Shown here: piece by piece, positions 32,970 to 45,313 of the stretch
Position numbering within the stretch: position 1 is the first letter of the stretch
Layout of the letters: every line of letters begins with the position of its first letter
DNA from: Phoenix dactylifera
Taxonomy: Eukaryota > Streptophyta > Magnoliopsida > Arecales > Arecaceae
Assembly (NCBI RefSeq): GCF_009389715.1
Contig: NW_024067823.1
Span: 430,776-494,775 of the forward strand
Direction: 5' to 3'
DNA length: 64,000 nucleotides
Program-made: the position numbers and the translations under genes
Notes under the pieces: generated by a model
The model's database searches: none
Seen by the model: only the letters and a program-made list of their open reading frames with translations
What the model was told of the DNA's origin: nothing

Positions 32970-35577
32970 TCTTTCTTTTTTTGGGGGGGTACAACAGCAG
33001 CTCATGCATGACGAATGTAAGTGCGGCCAAGAAAATCAAAAAAAAAGAGATCACACAACGGATCAGGCGTGGAAACGTTGTTCGCCCAAATAAAGCCGCC
33101 GAAGTGGTGAGCTATAAAGCAAGCAACCCAGTTTGCAGCGTTGTTCGCCTTCATCTAGACATGTGTGGCCTGATAACAAATTTGGCGTTGTGGTCTCTGA
33201 TAACAAATTCCACACCTCCACTGCTCCCTCCCTCGCCAACACTACTGTCGAAATTCATCTTGAGAAAGCCAAGGGTTGGGGGCTCCAAAAAACAAGCATG
33301 GTCCTGGACACTGCAAGAACAAAATGGGAAGCCTAGATTACCCTAGCCGACCCAAGGGGCGATGCCTTAATAGTGCCAATAACCTTTGCCGCATGAAGTA
33401 GAATTCTGTCTGCCACCACCCTCGGATACGTGCTGTAGTTCTCGAAAATCCAAACATTCCTATCTAGCCAATAGTGGTAGACCAGATAGGCAGCAGTAAT
33501 CCCATGCTCCTCAAGGTCGGGCCCCCACGAGGAAGCCTCCAAGAAACATAGAAAATCCTCAATTGAGGTCCACCCCTGTCGCTGGTCGGGGAAGGTTAAA
33601 GCGCACCCCCAAATCTGAGCGGCTTGCGGACACTCAATGAGACATAGAAGATAGACTCCTCTACCTCCGGGCAGACCACACAAACTAAGAAAATCCTTAC
33701 TCTCCACTGAGCCAGCACACCTCTGGTAGGTAAGCATCCCCATACTACCTTCGAGACAAACAGGACCACACGGGGATGGATGCGCATCCTCCAAATCTAG
33801 CCCCCATCAATCTGCCGAGCCAACGTCCTTCGACCACCCCACATAGGTCTCGGGCTCTCACCACCGACCTCCTAGTCATACTCTAGACTTTTATCCACTG
33901 CCTCATCTACAGAAATCGGCAATGATAGGACCCACCTAGCAAGCTGCTCCCCAAACATCTGCCTAATGAGGTCCTCGTCCCACCTCTTTTCCTCCGAAAT
34001 GAATAGATCGCATATTCTACATCCCTCCGGCCAGCTGTGGTCGATCAAGGTGGGATAATCACGTAGTGCCACCTTGGAAAGCCATCTATCCTCAAGGACG
34101 TTGATAGCCCGTCCATCCCTGATCTTCTATCTGATCGTCGGGATCACCACCGGGGCGCATGTGTAGATCTCTCTCTAAATGAGGAGCAACCTCGACCGAT
34201 GTGGAAAACTATCGGATCGGCCGGATCCCCATACTTAACCCTCAACAGAGAGCCCCAGAGACTCTTCGACTCCAAAAGAAACCAAAATGCCAACCTGATC
34301 GCAAGGATCTTCCGACGCTCAATCAAAGAATGGACCCCTAGCCCACCACTGCTAGTCGGCTGACATATAGTCTCCCAGGCTAGTAAGTGAACACCAGTGT
34401 TGTCCCCACGCTGCCCCTAGATAAGCTTATGAACAGTCGCTCCATGCACTGCAGCGCTGCATGGGGCACCAAAGTGTTTGATAACAAATAAATATGGATC
34501 AAGCTTAGAACTGACCGTATCAGAGTGACTCTGCCCATCATAGATAGAGCGCCTGTCTGCCACCCCTCCAGTCTGCATCTGATGCCTATCTCTATAAAAG
34601 AAAAGCACTCCCCCCTACGGAGATGCCGGCCTGTGATCGGGATCTCAAGATATCTCAAGGCTCCCTCCTGCTCCCCAATCTTTAGGATTCCCATGATAGA
34701 AGCCTTCACACTTGGGTTGATCTTCGGGCTGAAGCAAATGGCTGACTTTACCAAGTTAACCTGGTGTCCGAACACCGCACAATATGCCCTCAGAATCCTC
34801 TGAATCACCAGAACCAATCGTCTCGTCGCACAAGCCAATAGCAAACAGTCATCAGCAAATAGCAAATGTGAGATCTGAGCCGAACCTGCCTCCGGTCTGT
34901 ATGCCTCCACCTCCTGCATCACTGAGGCATGCTGAAGTGCTCTTGAGAAGGAATCTATGCAGATGATGAATAGAAGCGGTGATAGGGGCATCCCTACCTC
35001 AGCCCTATTGATGACCCGGAGAACTGCAAGGGGGAGCCGTTGACCAGTATGGCAAAAGACAGGGTCTGAAAACACCCCTGAATACACCCCTAACTTCACC
35101 TAATCTGAAGCATGTGAAAGCCAAAACCCTCCAAGGAGTGAGTCACGAAGTCTCACATCATCCTATCGTAGGCTCTCTCCATATCGAGCTTGACACCCAT
35201 CAGACATCTGCGCCCTGGCTCCCTCTGAAGATTAGACATTAACTCGTGAGTAATGAGCATGTTGTCGGAGATGGATTACCCCCTAACAAAGGCCCCCAGC
35301 TCAGGGCAGATGAGTTTAGGTAGGATGCCCCTCATCCTCTAGACCAGAATCTTTGCCATAACCTTATACCAGGTGGTACACAAGCTGATCAATCAAAAGT
35401 AGCTCGGCTCCACTGGATTCTGTCTCTTCGAAATTAGGGTGATGATGGTCTGCTTCCATTCATCGAGCATCGTCGCAGACGAAAAGAACTACTGGACATC
35501 AATCGTCACCTCCAGCCTAATAATATGATAGTACCTTCTGAAGAAAACTGGAGAAAAAGGTATCAGACCCGTCTCAT
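32970..35577 (-). mobile_element. LINE (L1-type) with RT, zinc-binding and deleted RNase H; 5' part cut by copia C
   Basis: Read on the minus strand from 35577 leftwards it is ORF2. The RT domain starts with PFSPVFFRRYYHI and EWKQTIITLISKR, then KLDMERAYDR-like residues, and the catalytic LLFADDCLLLA (in 34380-35099). Next come IGDGR-type and zf-RVT segments (33333-33794: AYLVYHYWLDRNVWIFEN), then a partial RNase H (PPTLGFLKMNFDSS, VEFVIRDHN). The centre of RNase H is missing: the sequence jumps to EANNAANWVACFIAHHF and ends in an A-rich tail near 32970-32990. It has several stops. The 5' part is interrupted at 35577 by copia C. Confidence 0.88.
34380..35099 (-). pseudogene. LINE reverse transcriptase, C-terminal half
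   Basis: 239 codons open. FADD catalytic box in ISHLLFADDCLLLACATR, preceded by GMPLSPLLFIICIDSFSRAL (the QGCPLSPxLF equivalent) and followed by a CFSPKINPSVK thumb region and LGIPITGRH-like segment (here LEIPITGRHL). The upstream RT residues (35100-35577) are in the same element but carry stop codons. Confidence 0.88.
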
Positions 35578-37764
35578 TGCTGAGTTACGCCCCGTTCGAT
35601 GCGACGTTCGCAGCGGAATTCGAACGGGACGTCGTTCATCGCATGAACGCGCCTCGGATCGTAGAATTCAAAAAATTTTCTGGATCCAAATCCAGAAGAT
35701 CTTTGAATTCATTAGGGAGGGGAGATTAGGATTTGAGGAAGGTTGATTAAGATTCATGAAACTGAAACTAAAATCAGAAGAAATTAATTTGAAGATCTCA
35801 TTTTCAAAAATTCTGCAGGTGAAGAACACCGCAGTCTGATGATCTATCTAGGTTCCTGTTTGAGCCACACAATTGTCCGGCCTCTACAAGTATCTATACG
35901 AGGATCTAATCATCTGAGATAGGGTCTTACCGGAGTGCTAGCTCCTTGCAAAAACCTCTCATGACTATCATATAGATTAGAAGATAAAAATCTGCAATAT
36001 ACCTCCTTAAAGAAGAACCCTTTCTTCTTCAACCTTGCTCGCGATGGAGGAAGAGGAAGGAGGAACCTTGCACGTGGATCTTCCTTACCTTGCTACCGTG
36101 GAAGAAGAGGAGGATGAAGACCCCTTGCTGCCGTGGAGAAGGAGAAAGAAAGAAGAGGAGGGTTGGAGAGGAAGAGAAGAGAATTAATTCATAACTTCTC
36201 CCTTGCTACCCTTTTATAGATTGGGTTTAGGGCTCCTCCTAATCTTATTAGGAGTATGGGACTATAACCCACCCTTGGATTAATGCCAAGTGTCCAATCC
36301 TTGTGCTCATAGATGCATGACATGTGTCTATATAATCAATTGATTAATTTTCTAATCATATTAGGATTCCTAATCTCATTAGAAGAATTAATTGATTTGG
36401 GAGCATGCATCCTACAACGCCATGGGGACTTTAAAGTCCGCATAGTGGGAACATGACTTAAGTCATATTCATCCTACAACGACATGTGGTCTTTAAAATC
36501 CGCACAAACCTTGGTTTAATCAAATTGACCCAATCATGAATCCAAATTAATTTGGGTCGAACCCAATTTGATTTGGCTCATTAAATCAGCCCAATTGCAA
36601 TCAATTCCACTTAATTCTTCTTCCATTAACTCACTAACACTTAGTGGGTTAATTCAATCACCAATCATATTGATGATTGATTTCTATTATGATTCCAAAT
36701 CACAATTATGATAGTCTGACTAATTAAATCCTCTATGTATGTGACCCCGTAGGTTCTATTCTAACTGGTAGTGAGAAATATTGAGATCTCCATCTCAATA
36801 TCACTAAAACTCCTTTCAGTGGACTGAAACGATTTCAGTTCTACTCTTAGGGTTCACTGATCACCAAGTGAATGCCTTCGAGTCTCACAATCCACTAGTG
36901 ACACCTAGCAGTATGTGGTGGCAACCCAGCAGAATGGAATATCTGAATCTCTTGGTGCAGTTAGCGTATGATACAGTCCCTCTATCATGGATCCCGACGT
37001 GACGGAGGTTATGGATATCTCGTCAAACCCTATCGTCCGTCATATGTCAAATTTATACGACTTTCAGTTCGAGATATGAAAAACTTTTTTTTCAAAATAT
37101 CTAGCCAGAAATTTATCGAACTCAGTCTCATAAATTACATAGGATCACTCCTAATCTATCAAGGTCGATAGATCCCATCTAGATGCAACCCTATTCCAAA
37201 ATGAACCTACTTCAGCCAATTCGCACTACAAGGACCCGAATGACTAGGGCCCAAGTTCACATGCTCGTCAAACTACAGCAACCTCATAGTGAATAGCTGA
37301 GGCATCGCAGGTCAAAGGACCAGTCATACAACTGCAGCATAAGTAGTCACTGACGAGTGGATAGACATCCATGTAACTACTATCTTTGGTCATGCTAAGT
37401 ACTTTGTTTTCTAACAAGTACTTGCATAATCACTCCAGTGTCTCTACACCATGGACTCAAGACTCGTCCATCTAACTAAGTGATCTGTGCACTAATCTCA
37501 GCGGATCGATCACCGTCCCTCGTGATGTCCATCGATCAGGAGCATTTAGAAATTAATCCCTAATAACACATGCCTCAAATTCTCAACTCCTTGAAATTAT
37601 ATGTCATCATCTATTAATTTTTTGGACGATTCATGGACACATACAAACATGAATGAAAAATAAATTGCCCAATCTTATTTATTAATAAGTGTCAAATTAC
37701 AAATTTATGCCCCAAATTACAAATATGCGTCAACCACGTTGGCTTCTAGGGCATACTTCTAATA
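35578..37764 (-). repeat. 3' LTR of copia C
   Basis: 2,187 bp. Most differences from the other LTR are C/T or G/A changes plus a few small indels. The inner terminus lost the canonical CA (reads TA). Near its outer end CCCGTTCG and CGAACGGG form a short stem. Confidence 0.94.
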
Positions 37765-37963
37765 ATCTCCCACTTGCACTAAAGCCAATCAGACATATAT
37801 TTAAGTCCCATTTTTTCAAGATGGACTTCTAATTTCTTCTGACTCAGCTGCTTAGTAAATGGATCCGCCACATTATCAGTGGAGTCTACTCTCTGCACCT
37901 CTACATATTTTTTTCGAGATAGTCGCGAATTAGATGAAATCGCCGCTCCATGTGCTTGGACTT

Positions 37964-38539
37964 CTAGTGAGACCTCGGCTCCTTAGCCAGTGCTATGGCT
38001 CCATTGTTGTCGCAGAAAAGGGTTATGGCATCTAATGACATGACTCCAAGCTCTTCGACAAACTTCTTGTACCAGAATGCTTCCTTCGCAGCATCCGATG
38101 CAGCAATGTACTCTGCTTCCATGGTAGAATCTGCAATAATCGGTTGCTTGAAACTCTTCCAATTTACCGATCCTCTATTGCATAAGAATATATATCCTGA
38201 TGTAGACTTTCTATCATCAGGATCAATCATGAAGTCTGAATCAGTATATCCTTCTACCTTTAACTCTGTGCCTCCCCAAAAGACCAAAAACAGATCCTTA
38301 GTCCTTCTCAAGTACTTAAGGATATTTTTCACAGCTATCCAGTGATCCTCGCCTGGATTTGACTGATATCTGCTTGTGATATTCACAGCATGTGCTATAT
38401 CAGGTCGAGTACATAGCATGGCATACATGAGGCTCCCTATTGCCGATGCATAAGGGATCCTACTCATGCGCTGAATCTCTTCAGATGTTTTGGGGTACAT
38501 CTTTTTGGAGAGATTTATCCTATGCCTTAGGGGTAACAA
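37964..38539 (-). pseudogene. Copia C RNase H
   Basis: 191 codons. Typical markers: PYASAIGSLMYAMLCTRPDI, YTDSDFMIDPDDRKSTSGY, MEAEYIAASDAAKEAFWYKK and LFCDNNGAIALAKEP. It stops after PRSH, before the usual C-terminal ADxxTK region, because of an in-frame stop. Confidence 0.9.
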
Positions 38540-38698
38540 TCCCCTCTAAGAGTTTTCCATGCTGAACCTCTTCAGCACTTCCTCTATGTACATTTTCTGT
38601 GATAGGCCAAGCATCCTCTTAGATCTATCTCTATAGACCTTAATCCCCAAAATATAAGATGCTTCACCTATATCTTTCATGGAGAACTTCTTAGACAA

Positions 38699-39409
38699 CT
38701 ATAACTTGAACGATGTGAGCATGGGAATATCATTCCCAATTAGGAGTATATCATCCACGTACAATACGAGGAATACTGTAGCCCTCCCACTGACCTTTTT
38801 GTATACACATGGTTCCTCTTCGTTCTTGATAAAATTAAACGATTTGATCACATCATCGGAACGAGTGTTCCAACTCCGAGATGCTTGCCTTAGTCCATAA
38901 ATGGATCTTTGCAGTTTGCAGACCTTGTGATCACCATCACTAAAAGTGAAACCCTGAGGTTGTTCCACATAGATATCTTCCTCAAGATATCCATTAAGAA
39001 AAGCAGTTTTTATATCCATCTGTCATATCACATAATCATGATAAGCTGCAATGGCAAGCAACGTTCGAATGGACTTCAGCATGGCTACCGGTGAAAAGGT
39101 ATCTTGATAGTCAATGCGTTCACGCTGACTATAACCTTTTGCCACCAACCTTGCCTTATAGGTCTCTACCTTGCCATCCGAACCTATTTTTCTTTTGTAG
39201 ATCCATTTACACCCGATAGGTACTATACCTTCAGGCGGATCTACTAAGGTCCATACTTGGTTGGAATGCATGGAGTCTATTTCTGACTTCATCGCATCCA
39301 TCCATTTTTTGGAGTCGATGTCTAACATCACTTCATTGTAGGTCTTGGGATCATTACTATGATCTCTTTCTCCCATGAGGAACTCTTCCACTATTTTCTC
39401 TGTAAGCAT
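38699..39409 (-). pseudogene. Copia C reverse transcriptase
   Basis: Two open pieces in the same frame separated by a stop near 39020. The first has WTLVDPPEGIVPIGCKWIYK and [12 protein letters not shown]. The second has MDIKTAFLNGYLEEDIYVEQ, YGLRQASRSWN and the catalytic YVDD in LVLYVDDILLIGND. All pol pieces of this element share one frame, so decay here is by point mutation rather than frameshift. Confidence 0.92.
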
Positions 39410-39604
39410 ACCTAAGTATCTTTCAGGAGGATGGGAGATCCTACTGGATCTACGAAGTGGACGAGGTTCTTCATGTATTGGCTCAATGTGAATAGGTTCA
39501 CTAGGCTCAATTGCTCGTTGCTCTTCAGAGACTTTCTCTTCGAGCTCAATTTTTCTCCCACTGCCTCTATCAAGAATAAACTATTTTTCCAAGAAGATGG
39601 CATG

Positions 39605-40537
39605 TCAGCTCACAAATACTTTGTGATCTTCTGGGATGTAAAAATTGTATCCTAACGACTCTTTAGGATATCCAATGAAACGAGCAACAATTGTCCTAGA
39701 CTCTAACTTGTCAGCCTGTTGTCGCTTGACTTGGGCTGGACATCCCCAAATCTTGAGATAACCAAGACTTGGTTTCTTACCATGCCATATCTCATACGGT
39801 ATGGTAGGAACGGACTTAGAGGGAACTCTATTCAATATATAGATAGCTGTAAGTAGGGCATCTCCCCACAAGAATAAGGGTAAGTCAATGAAGCTCATCA
39901 TGGACCTGACCATATCCAATAGAATCCGATTCCTCCTTTCTGACACTCCATTGAGTTGAGGTGTTCCAGGAGGTGTCCATTGTGAAACTATACCATTTTG
40001 TTTGAGATAATTGCGAAACTCTCCACTAAGGTATTCTCCTCCTCGATCTGATCGAAGAACCTTAATGAGTTTCCCTATCTATTTTTCTACTTCAAATCTG
40101 AATTCTTTGAACTTTTCAAATGCTTCAGATTTATGTCTCATAAGATAGACATAACCATACCGTGAGAAATCATCGGTAAAAGTAATAAAGTAGAAAAATT
40201 GACCCCTAACCTATACATCGAATGGGCCACACACATCAGTGTGTACTAGGGCAAGTATTTCAGTGGACCTCTCCCCATGTCCTACAAAGGGTAATTTGGT
40301 CATTTTTTCTTGAAAGCAGGATTCACAAATCAGATATGACTCAGAAGTCAATGAACTCAAAAGCCCATGTTTCTCCAATTTGTTAATTCTGTCTTCTCCT
40401 ATATGACCAAGTCTGAGGTGCCATAAATACTTTTGATTTATTCCATCTTTAGATCTTTTTGATCCTATGGTACTCACTATATGCTCAAATACATTCACAG
40501 ATACATCCATATGTAAGTGATAGAGACCGTCAATCAT
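39605..40537 (-). pseudogene. Copia C integrase
   Basis: 40211-40537 has the HHCC zinc finger (YLWHLRLGHI ... CESCFQEKM) and the beginning of the core (HTDVCGPFDV, first catalytic D). 39605-39946 has the C-terminal region ([46 protein letters not shown]). Stops lie between the two, in the same frame. Confidence 0.9.
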
Positions 40538-40612
40538 AAAACTACGTCCAAATAGTTTATTTCATAAATAAACAGAAACGTAGTCTTTATTGAAATTAAA
40601 TTCATAATGTTC

Positions 40613-41748
40613 CTATGCTAGACAAGATACAGAAATCAGATTTCTGCTAACACCAGGTACAAAATAACAATCTCTAAGTATCAAACTAAATCCTGACGGT
40701 AAATGCAAAGGGAATGTGCCTACAGCAACAAAAGCAACTCTTGCTCCATTGCCAACTCTTATGGTTGCCGCACCTTCCATAAGCCTTCTACTTTCCTTTA
40801 GACCCTGCATGGTAATGCACAAGTGAACACTAAAACCAAAGTCTATAACCCAACTGGAAATAGAAAAAACTGTTAGATTAGTTTCAATAATGAGCATATT
40901 AGACATACCTTCAGAAGGCGTGTCATCCTTCTTGCTCTTTATGTTTCCCATGTAGATAGGACAATTTCTCTTCCAATGGCCATCTTCATTGCAATGGAAA
41001 CATTTTTCTTTGGGTTCGGCCTTCTTCTTAGGAACTTCCTTCTTCGGCTTTTTCTCGGTCTTCTGCTTCTTCGCAGGCTTCTTCTTCTTCCCAGTAGACT
41101 TTCTCTTGGAAGTAGAAGCTAGCTCAGCAGCGAGAACTGTGCCCCTTGAACCTTTCAAGGCTCCCTCAGTTGTTACCAACATATTCAACAATTCAAGTTT
41201 GGTGCATTCAATTTTATTCATATGGTAGTTTACAATAAACTGCCCATATGAACATGGCAACGATTGTAGGATCAAATCCGTCTGCAAATCCTTGTGCATG
41301 GTCATGCCAAGCCTCTCAAGCTCCTCAAGATCCTTGATCATGGTCAAACCATGTTCATGGACGGACTGCCCATCGCGCATCTTGGCTTTGAAGAGCCGCT
41401 TGGACACTTCAAACCTCGTTGCGCGACTCTGTTCACCATACAACTCTTGTAGGTGATCAAGTATGTCCTTAGCAATCTTCATGCTCTCATGCTGGCATTG
41501 CAATTCGTTGGACATGGATGCCAAAATGTAGCACTAACCTTATTGTCGTCATCCAACCATTTTGCATACGTCTCACGCTGTTCATTGGTTGCACGGGTTG
41601 GTAACACCGGGAGTTCATGGTCAAGAACATAAGCTATCTTTTCGCAACTCAAGACAATCTTTAAGTTGCGGAGCCAATCTTTATAGTTTGGTCCGGTCAA
41701 CCTATTGTTATCTAGAATTCGAACTATCGGATTGGAAGCCATTGACAT
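40613..41748 (-). pseudogene. Copia C gag and protease region
   Basis: It starts at 41748 (MSMASNPIVRILDNNRLTG, YKDWLRNLKIVL) in one frame and continues in another from about 41524, so there is one frameshift. Further on come UBN2-type gag residues (AKMRDGQSVHEHGLTMI), a Lys-rich linker, a CCHC knuckle (CFHCNEDGHWKRNC) and the protease site, where D-S/T-G reads D-F-G in SWVIDFGFSVHLC. The protease is therefore probably inactive. Confidence 0.9.
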
Positions 41749-41942
41749 CTGCAGAGAGTAAAGATTTTAATTAGAAATTTGTATTTGACATTAATTTATT
41801 TTAGGGACTTTTAAAACAAAATTGAATCAAATCCTTCCACTATTTCTCAGATCTCTCGTACTTCCCTGATAAAGATACGGAAACCTGCGACTTAGGATTT
41901 CGAGTGGAGTGCTGCAGTCCCACCAATCTACATGTCACCTCA

Positions 41943-42142
41943 CCTAACAGTTATTGGAGACACATAGACGATGAGTGTACAACTCTTGTATAATGCTTCG
42001 TAAGTATATTGAGCTAACCTGGTCTCCAAGTCATAAGGACCTTACCTAACAGTTATTGGATCCGTTCCTTGGTTAAGTCAGACCCACCGTATATCCCGCG
42101 AAAATAAAGCTGTGATTGGGTCCTCACCTAACAGTTATTGGA
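41943..42142. repeat. Thrice-repeated 16-mer in the copia C leader
   Basis: CCTAACAGTTATTGGA occurs exactly at 41943-41958, 42045-42060 and 42127-42142, between the primer binding site and gag. Confidence 0.95.
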
Positions 42143-42519
42143 GCCCAACCCCACCTTTACCCCACAACATCTCATGTTAATAGAGAGGTTCAATCCTCCG
42201 ATGCAACTAGCCCACTGTATCCAGCCGAGACTAATCAACGCCGGAAAGATCTTAGCAACTCTACTACGGTGGAAGACCAATCGACTTAATATTGGGTAAT
42301 CAGATCTTAGTGATTCCAACTTTGAGCTTTCCATAGGAGGTAATCGATCAATTGGCAAGGTAAGCAGGTGGGAGGCTCTCATTACTCAGAGAGTAAGGTC
42401 CTAATTAAGTAACCACCTTTGAGCTTACCTAGACACCAATTAGATCAATTAATCAAATATGGCTAGCTCAATGTATCGTTCACTCTCGATTGATTTAGGA
42501 AGGTTTTAGGTCTCTTGGG

Positions 42520-42840
42520 ATTTACATCTAATGTAACCATCTACCCCATACCATATGTCATTCAATTTACATCTTATGTAAATGTCACATTGGTTCAGGT
42601 TTACATCCTATGTAATTATGAAACTCTTTGATATATTATGTGATTACATCTTATGTAAATGACATAATTGTTTCAGTTTACATCTTATGTAAATGTCCTA
42701 TTGTTTAAGGATTTTATTTACATCTCATGCAAATAAATTTTTGTTTAACTAATACATACATCTCATGCATACATTATTTTAAACATAACCTTAAACAAGT
42801 ATGAACATTATGATTACCATATGCATCTCATATATATTTT
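42520..42840. repeat. Dispersed palindromic ACATCTTATGTAAATG repeats in the copia C leader
   Basis: At least six imperfect copies of a TTTACATCTYATGYAAAT-type word, each partly self-complementary, in the untranslated leader of the element. Confidence 0.8.
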
Positions 42841-43109
42841 CAGATCTGAAATTTTAAACCTATTATGCTATTCTCTGGATTTCAGATCATACATTACTTG
42901 ATTTAAAACATTGTAATCTAATTGCAATTCTAAAATAATTTGCAAAATTATAGCAAAAAAAAAATCTGCATGCTGAAAATTTCAGCAACCTGAAATTTCA
43001 GCACGCAGAAAATCTAGCAAGCATAATTCCTTTAAAAATCAGATTAAAAATATGGTAATCAATCCTTAGGTTCTAATCATGCTTCCTAGAACCATGGCTC
43101 TGATACCAC

Positions 43110-45308
43110 TGCTGAGTTACGTCCCGTTCGATGCGACGTTCGCAGCGGAATTCGAACGGAATGTCGTTCATTGCATGAACGCGCCTCGGATCGTAGAATT
43201 CAAAAATTTTTCTGGATCCAAATCCAGAAGATCTTTGAATTCATTAGGGAGGGGAGATTAGGATCTAAGAAAGGTTGATTAAGATTCATAAAACTGAAAC
43301 TAAAATCAGAAGAAATTAATTTGATGATCTTATCTTCAAAAATTCTGCAGGTGAAGAATACCGCAGTCTGATGATCTATCTAGGTTCCTGTTTGAGCTAC
43401 ACAATTGTCCGGCCTCTACAGGTATCCACACGAGGATCTAATCATCTGAGATAGGGTCTTACCGGAGTGCTAGCTCCTTACAAAGACCTCTCATGACTAT
43501 CATATAGATTAGAAGATAAAAATTTACAATATACCTCCTTAAAGAAGAACCATTTCTTCTTCAACCTTGCTCGCGATGGAGGAAGAGGAAGGAGGAACCT
43601 TGCACGTGGATCTTCCTTGCCTTGCTACCGTGGAAGAAGAGGAGGATGAAGACCCCTTGCTGCCGTGGAGAAGGAGAAAGAAAGAAGAGGAGGCGTGGAG
43701 AGGAAGAGGAGAGAATTAATTCATAACTTCTCCCTTGCTACCCTTTTATAGATTGGGTTTAGGGCTCCTCCTAATCTTATTAGGAGTATGGGACTATAAC
43801 CCACCCTTGGATTAATGCCAAGTGTCCAATCCTTGTGCTCATAGATGCATGACATGTGTCTATATAATCAATTGATTAATTTTCTAATCATATTAGGATT
43901 CCTAATCTCATTAGGAGAATTAATTGATTTGGGAGCATGCATCCTACGATGCCATGTGGACTTTAAAGTCCGCATAGTGTGAACATGACTTAAGTCATAT
44001 TCATCCTACAACGACATGTGGTCTTTAAAATCCGCACAAATCTTGGTTTAATCAAATTGACCCAATCATGAATCCAAATCAATTTGGGTCGAACCCAATT
44101 TGATTTGGCTCATTAAATCAGCCCAATTGCAATCCAATTGCAATCAATTCCACTTAATTCTTCTTCCATTAACTCACTAACACTTAGTGGGTTAATTCAA
44201 TCACCAATCATATTGATGATTGATTTCTATTATGATTCCAAATCACAATTATGATAGTCTGACTAATTAAATCCTCTATGTGTGTGATCCCGTAGGTGCT
44301 ATTCTGACTGGTAGTGAGAAATATTGAGATCTCCATCTTAATATCACTGAAACTCCTTTCAGTAGACTGAAACGATTTCAGTTCTACTCTTAGGGTTCAC
44401 TGATCACCAAGTGAATGCCTTCGAGTCTCACAATCCACTAGTGACACCTAGCAGTATATGGTGGCAACCCAGCAGAATGGAATATCTGAACCTCTTGGTG
44501 CAATTAGCGTATGATACAGTCCCTCTATCATGGATCCCGATGTGACGGAGGTTATGGATATCTCATCAAACCCCATCGTCCGTCATATGTCAAATTTATA
44601 CAACTTCCAGTTCGAGATATGGAAAACTCTTTTTCCAAAATACCTGGCCAGGAATTTATCGAACTCAGTCTAATAAATCACATAGGATCACTCCTAATCT
44701 ATCAAGGTCGGTAGATCCCATCTAGATGCAACCCTATTCCCAAATTAACCTACTGCAGCCAATTCGCACTACAAGGACCCGAATGCCTTGGGCCCAAGTT
44801 CACATGCTCGTCAAACTACAGCAACCTCATAGTGAATAGCTGAGGCATCGCAGGTCAAAGGACCAGTCATACAACTGCAGCATAAGTAATCACTGACGAG
44901 TGGATAGACATCCATGTGACTAATATCTTTGGTCATGCTAAGTTCTTTGTTCTCTAACAAGTATTTGCATAATCACTCCAGTGTCTCTACACCGTAGACT
45001 CGAGACTCGTCCATCTGACTAAGTGATATGTGCACTAATCTCAGCAGATCGATCACCGTCCCTCGTGATAGATCCATCGATCAGGAGCATTTAGAAATTA
45101 ATCCCTATTGACACATGCCTCAAATTCTCAACTCCTTGAAATTATGCGTCATCATCTATTAATTTCTTGGACGATTCATGGACACATACAAACATGAATG
45201 AAAAATAAATTGCCCAATCTTATTTATTAATAAGTGTCCAATTACAAATTTATGCCCATATTACAAATATGCGTCAGCCACGTTGGCTTCTAGGGCATAC
45301 TTCTAACA
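43110..45308 (-). repeat. 5' LTR of copia C
   Basis: 2,199 bp, keeps TG to CA ends. The primer binding site lies immediately inside at 43096-43108. Confidence 0.95.
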
Positions 45309-45313
45309 CTTAT

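Larger units (their letters stand above)
35578..45308 (-). mobile_element. Full-length Ty1/copia retrotransposon (copia C, 9.7 kb)
   Basis: LTRs at 35578-37764 (2,187 bp) and 43110-45308 (2,199 bp) begin TGCTGAGTTACG on the plus strand and end in TTCTAACA (right) or TTCTAATA (left, mutated terminal base). Flanks CTCAT (35573-35577) and CTTAT (45309-45313) look like a 5-bp target duplication with one change. PBS TGGTATCAGAGCC (43096-43108, minus strand) sits one base inside the right LTR, and the PPT AGTGGGAGAT abuts the left LTR. Gene order on the minus strand is gag, protease, integrase, RT, RNase H. It is inserted in the LINE ending at 35577. Confidence 0.96.
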
